Origin: JBGTKH01 sp041744735
GTDB taxonomy: Bacteria; Planctomycetota; Planctomycetia; Pirellulales; Pirellulaceae
Direction of reading: 5' to 3'
NCBI GenBank assembly: GCA_041744735.1
Contig: JBGTKH010000265.1
Coordinates: 1 to 16,704, forward strand
Length of the DNA stretch: 16,704 bases
In this document: positions 13,046-16,704 of the stretch, piece after piece
Numbering within the stretch: position 1 is the first letter of the stretch
Layout: every line of letters begins with the position of its first letter
Program-made: the position numbers and the translations under genes
Notes under the pieces: model-generated
The model's input: the letters and a program-made list of their open reading frames with translations, nothing else
Told to the model about the DNA's origin: nothing
Database searches by the model: none

Positions 13046-13095
13046 CCCGGTCTCTCCGACACCGGGATTGCGAGTCTCGGATCGGAGAGACTCGC
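13046..13095. repeat. Two hairpins downstream of the DUF6798-like gene
   Basis: CCCGGT...ACCGGG (13046-13051 and 13061-13066) and GCGAGTCTC...GAGACTCGC (13070-13078 and 13087-13095, 8-base loop). GTCTCTCCGA (13050-13059) is also a perfect inverted match of 13082-13091, so the pair can form one long stem or two short ones, as in the other elements here. It lies just past the stop of the DUF6798-like gene and could end its transcript. Confidence 0.6.
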
Positions 13096-13121
13096 CGACG
13101 TGAATTACACACTTCCCCGTG

Positions 13122-14768
13122 TCAACGGTCATTCGCTGCCGGCAGCAGGTACACTGCGTACGAATGGTGCTCATCGTCCAGGCTCGGATAAAGTCGCCGT
13201 AAACTCAGCGGCCGCGTCGTTGTTGTGCGATCGACAATGATGTAGCGGGCACCGTACTTTTGGCCGAGCACGATAAGCTGCTGGTCGCTGTGAGCGGTCA
13301 GATCCCTTTCCGCGGAATCGGCGGGATGCACTTCTTGAAATCGCTGCCACCACTGGACCAGCGCGGCGGCGTCTTGCGGCACGTCCTTCCACGTGGCGAC
13401 TTCGCTGCGGCCCGCGTACCACTTAAAAGTCTGCTGCATGCGCGGCGTTAAGAAGCGGGCATCGGGCTGCGTGTTCTCCTGCACCCAGTGGCACACACGC
13501 CGCCAGTCTTCGTATACCTCACGCGCTCGTTGCGGGTCGCCGGGTATATTGGGCAGTGCTTGTTGATCCGCGCGCGGACGAAAGTCCAGTCGCTGGCGGT
13601 AGAAGACCTCACACACGTTGCTGCCCGAAGCGAGTATCGCGGCGACTAAACACCACTGAGCCGCGGTCGGCCGCGACCTTTCTAGTTTGACAATTGCCCC
13701 GACGCCAGCCATCGCCGCGCCGGCTGGAACCATTGCGTCGCTCAGCCGAAACCAATAATACCGCAATAGCGCCGCCGCAAGCTCCGGCCGCTGAAGCGTC
13801 GCAAAGTCAATCAACACTCCGGCGTTGGCGATGATGAGAGCCCCGATCACGAAGCGCGATAGCCGCCGTTGTCGCTCGTCATCACGAATGAACCAGCACA
13901 AGCCGATCCAAACAGCGATCAACGCCACGTGCCGCAGAATGTACGCCGACACGACGTAGCGGTTCGGCGTGATGTATAGCAGCGGCAGCTTGTGCAGGAC
14001 CAGATGATGTGACAAGCGCTTGAAGACGTAGATTTCGTTGGCCTGACGTACGATGTCTGGGTCGGTGCCCCAGGTGAGCGCCAGTCCCGGTATCAAGCCC
14101 GGCAGCGCGAGCAGCAGTCCGCCGCCGAGCGCCGGCAACATCGACACGAGCGCCGGCCGATCACGCCCGCTAACCAGCCACGCGATGCCCGCCGCCACCA
14201 CCGACCAGCCGCCCACCAAAATATGAAACGATGATGCTGCCCCGAGCATCAGCCATGCCCGCCGCCAGCGGCCTCGCACGATCGCTTCCAAGGCCAGCAG
14301 CACCAGCACGAATGCGAACCCTTTGGCCTCGACGCCGCCCACGACCCATTCGCCGGCCATGTGCAGCCGCTGAATCAACAGTAGAAACAGAGTCGCGGAT
14401 AGAAGCGACATCATCCGCCGCGGCACCAGCGTGAAACTCAGCCGCTGCCAGGCCCATGCCAACAAGCCCCACGTCAACACTCGCCCCACCCAAGCCACCG
14501 CCGGCAACGGAAGCACGAGCGTCAACCAGCCGAACGTCCAATTGAACACCAGATGCGCATCGGCCGAATCCAGAAAATGATCGCCGGGGCACCACTGCGG
14601 ATTCCAATAATGTTTCGCCTTACCCAGATAATGCGCCTCGTTCACATCCGGCGGCGGCCAGCCCGCGAAGATAAAAAATACCAGCAAGATCAAAACCACT
14701 TCCGCCCACGCCCAGCGGCGGTCGGCCGCGGGCGGTTGCTGATCGTGTGTGTCCTTTGCTGATTTCAC
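13122..14768 (-). CDS. Polytopic membrane protein, DUF6798-like
   Basis: About 548 residues from a GTG at 14768. Many hydrophobic segments begin with AEVVLILLVFFIFAGW (about 21-36) and continue to about residue 375, giving a multi-span inner-membrane domain. A soluble C-terminal part follows (VYEDWRRVCHWVQENTQPDARFLTPRMQQTFKWYAGRSEVATWKDVP). That tail, with its TP-x-x-QQTFKWYAGR motif, resembles planctomycete proteins I recall as DUF6798; the overall form is like GT-C glycosyltransferases, but I see no clear catalytic motif. The open frame extends to an ATG at 14951, but that extension is encoded by the repeat at 14811-14980, so the start is uncertain. It is divergent from prpB. Confidence 0.75.
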   Translation of the reverse strand: MKSAKDTHDQQPPAADRRWAWAEVVLILLVFFIFAGWPPPDVNEAHYLGKAKHYWNPQWCPGDHFLDSADAHLVFNWTFGWLTLVLPLPAVAWVGRVLTWGLLAWAWQRLSFTLVPRRMMSLLSATLFLLLIQRLHMAGEWVVGGVEAKGFAFVLVLLALEAIVRGRWRRAWLMLGAASSFHILVGGWSVVAAGIAWLVSGRDRPALVSMLPALGGGLLLALPGLIPGLALTWGTDPDIVRQANEIYVFKRLSHHLVLHKLPLLYITPNRYVVSAYILRHVALIAVWIGLCWFIRDDERQRRLSRFVIGALIIANAGVLIDFATLQRPELAAALLRYYWFRLSDAMVPAGAAMAGVGAIVKLERSRPTAAQWCLVAAILASGSNVCEVFYRQRLDFRPRADQQALPNIPGDPQRAREVYEDWRRVCHWVQENTQPDARFLTPRMQQTFKWYAGRSEVATWKDVPQDAAALVQWWQRFQEVHPADSAERDLTAHSDQQLIVLGQKYGARYIIVDRTTTTRPLSLRRLYPSLDDEHHSYAVYLLPAANDR

Positions 14769-14810
14769 GGCTTCGACGTGCTGTGTTCTATGTGCGGGGA
14801 GACGAGTTCT

Positions 14811-14980
14811 CTTTGGAGTGCGGTGACTCGTCACCGCTTTAGGATCTTTGGACGATCTTTGGACTTCCGCGTACCCGACCAGTTTGCGTTCTGCAGAACA
14901 AGGTCGCGGTCGCGCCGTCCGCTCCGATTGAAGAAGATCCGAAATTCCCAAAGCGGTGACGAGTCACCGCACTCCGAAAG
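14811..14980. repeat. Inverted pair of GCGGTGA hairpin repeats (MITE-like)
   Basis: The left arm (about 14811-14845) and right arm (about 14940-14980) are inverted copies with small differences, spaced by about 95 bp. Each contains a hairpin: GCGGTGA-CTCG-TCACCGC (14820-14837) and GCGGTGA-CGAG-TCACCGC (14953-14970). A lone copy is at 8697-8739, with the T-A pair replaced by C-G. The element lies between the DUF6798-like gene and prpB and extends the former's reading frame. Confidence 0.8.
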
Positions 14981-15019
14981 TTAAAGCTACCCACAGTTGC
15001 TGACTTGTACCAGACGCGT

Positions 15020-15048
15020 CGGCGGCGCGGTACACTTGTCCGCCGCCG
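15020..15048 (+). promoter_or_regulatory. GC-rich stem in the prpB upstream region
   Basis: CGGCGGCG (15020-15027) and CGCCGCCG (15041-15048) pair around a 13-base loop, about 60 bp before the prpB start. It could be a 5' UTR structure or simply end upstream transcription; no T-run follows. No clear prpB promoter was found in 14981-15110. Confidence 0.35.
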
Positions 15049-15110
15049 CCGCGTGCACCTATATTCACAACATCGCCCGTCTATTGTCAACAAAGAAGAG
15101 ACAACCATCG

Positions 15111-15986
15111 ATGACGGATTCTCCAGGTAAAGTGCTGCGCGAACTGGTCGCGGACTCAACGATTCAAGTCCCGGGCGCGCCAAACGCGCTCGTGGGGCGG
15201 CTGATCGAGCGGATGGGCTTTGACGCGATGTATTTGTCCGGCGCGGCATTGTCGGCCGGCGTGCTGGGGATGCCGGACGTCGGGCTGTTCACGCTTTCGG
15301 AATTGGTGCAGCAAGCCAGGTACCTTACGCGCAGCGTCTCGCAGCCGGTGATCGTGGATGCGGACACGGGATTCGGCGAAGCGGTGAACGTCGAGCGAAC
15401 CGTTATCGAACTGGAATCCGCCGGAGTCGCCGCGATTCAGTTGGAAGACCAGCAGTTGCCCAAACGCTGCGGCCATCTGTCGGGCAAGTCGATCGTCGAG
15501 CCCGACGTGATGTGCGCGAAACTGCGGGCCGCCGCTCACGCGCGCAGCGATGCGGACTTGGTCATCATCGCTCGCACCGATGCGCGGGGCGTTAACGGGT
15601 TGGACGACGCCATCGACCGCTCTCGCCGCTACTTGGACGCCGGCGCCGATTGGATCTTCCCCGAAGCGCTGGCCGACCGCGATGAATTCGCTCGCTTCGC
15701 CGCCGCGATCGAAGGGCCGCTGGTGGCCAACATGACCGAGTTCGGCAAGAGCCCGCTGCTGACGTTCGATGAGCTGGCCGAACTGGGTTATTCGGCCGTG
15801 CTGTATCCGGTCACCCTGCTGCGCGTCGCGATGAAAGCCATGGAAGCCGCACTGGCCATGCTCGGCGCCGACGGCACGCAGCGCGAACTGCTCGACCTGA
15901 TGCAAACCCGCGAGGAGCTTTACGATTTGCTAGACTATCACGACTTTGAAGAACGCGATCGGCAGTACTTTGTCAGTGGTCAGTAG
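15111..15986 (+). CDS. prpB: Methylisocitrate lyase (isocitrate lyase/PEP mutase superfamily)
   Basis: 291 residues, close to the length of E. coli PrpB. It cleaves 2-methylisocitrate to pyruvate and succinate in the methylcitrate cycle for propionate use, in the cytoplasm. Key motifs: SGAALS (43-48), metal-binding DADTGFG (D83, D85), QLEDQQ (110-115) and the catalytic loop KRCGH (118-122, with C120 as general acid). The loop and the neighbouring citrate/methylcitrate synthase gene distinguish it from phosphonate-forming PEP mutase relatives. ATG at 15111 has a weak SD (AAGAAGAG). The final codons VSGQ and the stop are encoded by the GTCAGTGG repeat that follows. Confidence 0.9.
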   Translation: MTDSPGKVLRELVADSTIQVPGAPNALVGRLIERMGFDAMYLSGAALSAGVLGMPDVGLFTLSELVQQARYLTRSVSQPVIVDADTGFGEAVNVERTVIELESAGVAAIQLEDQQLPKRCGHLSGKSIVEPDVMCAKLRAAAHARSDADLVIIARTDARGVNGLDDAIDRSRRYLDAGADWIFPEALADRDEFARFAAAIEGPLVANMTEFGKSPLLTFDELAELGYSAVLYPVTLLRVAMKAMEAALAMLGADGTQRELLDLMQTREELYDLLDYHDFEERDRQYFVSGQ

Positions 15987-16024
15987 TCAGTGGTCCGTGG
16001 TGTCAGTGGTCGGTGGTCAGTAGT
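15972..16024 (+). repeat. GTCAGTGGT short-repeat cluster (with inverted copy at 16183-16214)
   Basis: A run of degenerate copies of GTCAGTGGTCAGTA covers the prpB stop codon and the next 38 bases. Complementary copies (ACTGACAACGGACAACTGAC and on) occur at 16183-16214, and one AGTCAGTGG at 16151-16159. The two clusters could pair across the prpB-prpC gap. Confidence 0.75.
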
Positions 16025-16061
16025 GCTTTGTCAAAATTCAATTTTGGGGTCGGCTGGTTAC

Positions 16062-16128
16062 GTGGCGTAAGCTTCCAGCTTGCGTTCAATTGTGGAAACC
16101 GAGTTCGCAAGCAGGATGCTTACCCCAC
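16062..16128. repeat. Double-hairpin inverted repeat in the prpB-prpC gap
   Basis: The 23-bp arms 16062-16084 and 16106-16128 pair with three mismatches. Each also folds alone: AAGCT-TCC-AGCTT (16069-16081) and AAGCA-GGA-TGCTT (16109-16121). The loops are complementary, and pair T16073-A16077 is swapped to A16113-T16117 in the other arm. Ends are GTGG/CCAC. Confidence 0.8.
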
Positions 16129-16234
16129 TTTCTGACTTCGATAAAACATTAGTCAGTGGCCAAATGGCAAAAGCTTTCTTTACTACTGACAACGGACAAC
16201 TGACCACTGACAACCAAACTTTCGGAGCCAAACG

Positions 16235-16704
16235 ATGAACGAGCAACCAGCAACCGAAATGCTTTACCGCCCCGGTTTGGAAGGCATCATTGCGGGCGAG
16301 ACGGCGATCAGTTCGATCGAAGACGGGCTGCGATATCGGGGCTATTCAATTGAAGATTTGGCGAAGCATGCGTCGTTTGAAGAGACCGCGTATTTGATCC
16401 TGAATGGTGAGCTGCCATCGGCGGATCAATTGGCCGCGTTTCGCCAGCGGTTGGGCGAGGCGATGTCGGTTCCCAAAGAGATCATCAAGACGCTGAAGAT
16501 CATTCCCGCGTCGGCGTCGCTGATGGACGTGATGCGCACGGGTGCCAGCCTGCTGGCGCACTTCGATCCCGACGCGGCGGACAACAGTCACGCGGCCAAC
16601 GTCCGCAAGGCCGAGCGGCTGTTGGCGCAACTGCCCGTGATCATGGCCGCGCGGCAGCGGCAGTTGGACGGCCAGCGGCCGGTCGCGGCGGACCCGAAGC
16701 TGTC
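16235..16704 (+). CDS. prpC: Citrate synthase family, probably 2-methylcitrate synthase (N-terminal part)
   Basis: The first 156 codons of a citrate-synthase-fold enzyme that runs off the right edge. It would condense an acyl-CoA with oxaloacetate. Visible family motifs: GLEGIIAGETAISSI (residues 14-28), LRYRGYSIEDLA (32-43), EETAYLILNGELP (49-61) and SLMDVMRTGASLLA (95-108). The catalytic His/Asp residues lie beyond the window. Placement after prpB favours methylcitrate synthase (prpC), but a citrate synthase with broad specificity is possible. The start at 16235 has a good SD (GGAG, 7 bases upstream). The gap from prpB is 248 bp, filled by repeats, so co-transcription is likely but not certain. 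Confidence 0.85.
   Translation, partial: MNEQPATEMLYRPGLEGIIAGETAISSIEDGLRYRGYSIEDLAKHASFEETAYLILNGELPSADQLAAFRQRLGEAMSVPKEIIKTLKIIPASASLMDVMRTGASLLAHFDPDAADNSHAANVRKAERLLAQLPVIMAARQRQLDGQRPVAADPKL

Noticed and set aside
12756..13112. 118-codon minus-strand open frame
   Set aside because: It runs through two hairpins, the putative target duplication and the right terminal repeat, and overlaps the operon promoter; no SD or family similarity was seen. Kept only as unassigned DNA.
15156..15905. 249-codon minus-strand open frame
   Set aside because: Antisense to prpB; no motif, Arg/Gln/His-rich shadow.
15972..16214. GTCAGTGG clusters as a CRISPR array
   Set aside because: The units are short, degenerate and contiguous, with no regular unique spacers and no cas genes.

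Overview
The window looks like a chromosomal segment of a planctomycete, probably of the Pirellulales. It is GC-rich, and its gene set is typical of that group: BNR/sialidase-like secreted protein, beta-propeller fused to a di-heme cytochrome c, large membrane protein of the DUF6798 type, IS1-like transposase. Its intergenic gaps are filled with palindromic repeats, and Shine-Dalgarno sites are often missing. The assignment rests on gene content and protein similarity recalled from memory, not on a search.

Left part (1-5940): the 5' end of purH (minus strand, cut by the window edge) is followed by a four-gene minus-strand run. In transcription order this is an M81/MlrC-type metallohydrolase, a succinylglutamate desuccinylase/aspartoacylase-type Zn deacylase, an SDR oxidoreductase and a secreted Asp-box (sialidase-fold) protein; the last two overlap by ATGA. 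An RraA/HMG-aldolase-like gene is divergent from the MlrC gene. Deacylase, oxidoreductase and pyruvate-aldolase-type activities together suggest catabolism of an acylated or amidated organic acid or sugar acid, but the substrate cannot be read from sequence.

Middle (5940-10620): a GNAT acetyltransferase, an S9 (prolyl-oligopeptidase family) peptidase with a complete Ser-Asp-His triad, a cluster of hairpin repeats, and a secreted YVTN-propeller/di-heme cytochrome c protein.

Accessory islet (10774-13013): about 2.24 kb bounded by 17-bp terminal inverted repeats (16/17 identical, starting GGT as in IS1-family elements) and an 8-bp direct repeat, CAGCGTGT. Inside are a truncated IS1-type transposase, a 65-residue AT-hook/ribbon-helix-helix protein with its own strong promoter and a 9-bp inverted repeat over it, and an AT-richer minus-strand operon. 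That operon has a promoter, a 23-codon leader ORF with a strong SD, an unknown 174-residue protein and an overlapping HEPN-like 157-residue protein. It looks like an insertion sequence carrying passenger genes, dropped into an intergenic region that would otherwise be about 270 bp. This is the best candidate for an undescribed system here.

Right part (13122-16704): a DUF6798-like membrane protein (minus), then prpB (methylisocitrate lyase) and the 5' part of prpC/citrate synthase (plus), i.e. the methylcitrate cycle for propionate.

Across the window, at least five intergenic elements share one design: a long imperfect inverted repeat whose arms each fold into a short hairpin. In four of them arm-to-arm mismatches are mutually compensating within the small hairpins, and the loops are complementary or nearly so. 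A fifth family shows the same compensation between copies. Several of these repeats form the start or end of the adjacent coding sequence. No tRNA, rRNA or CRISPR array was seen.
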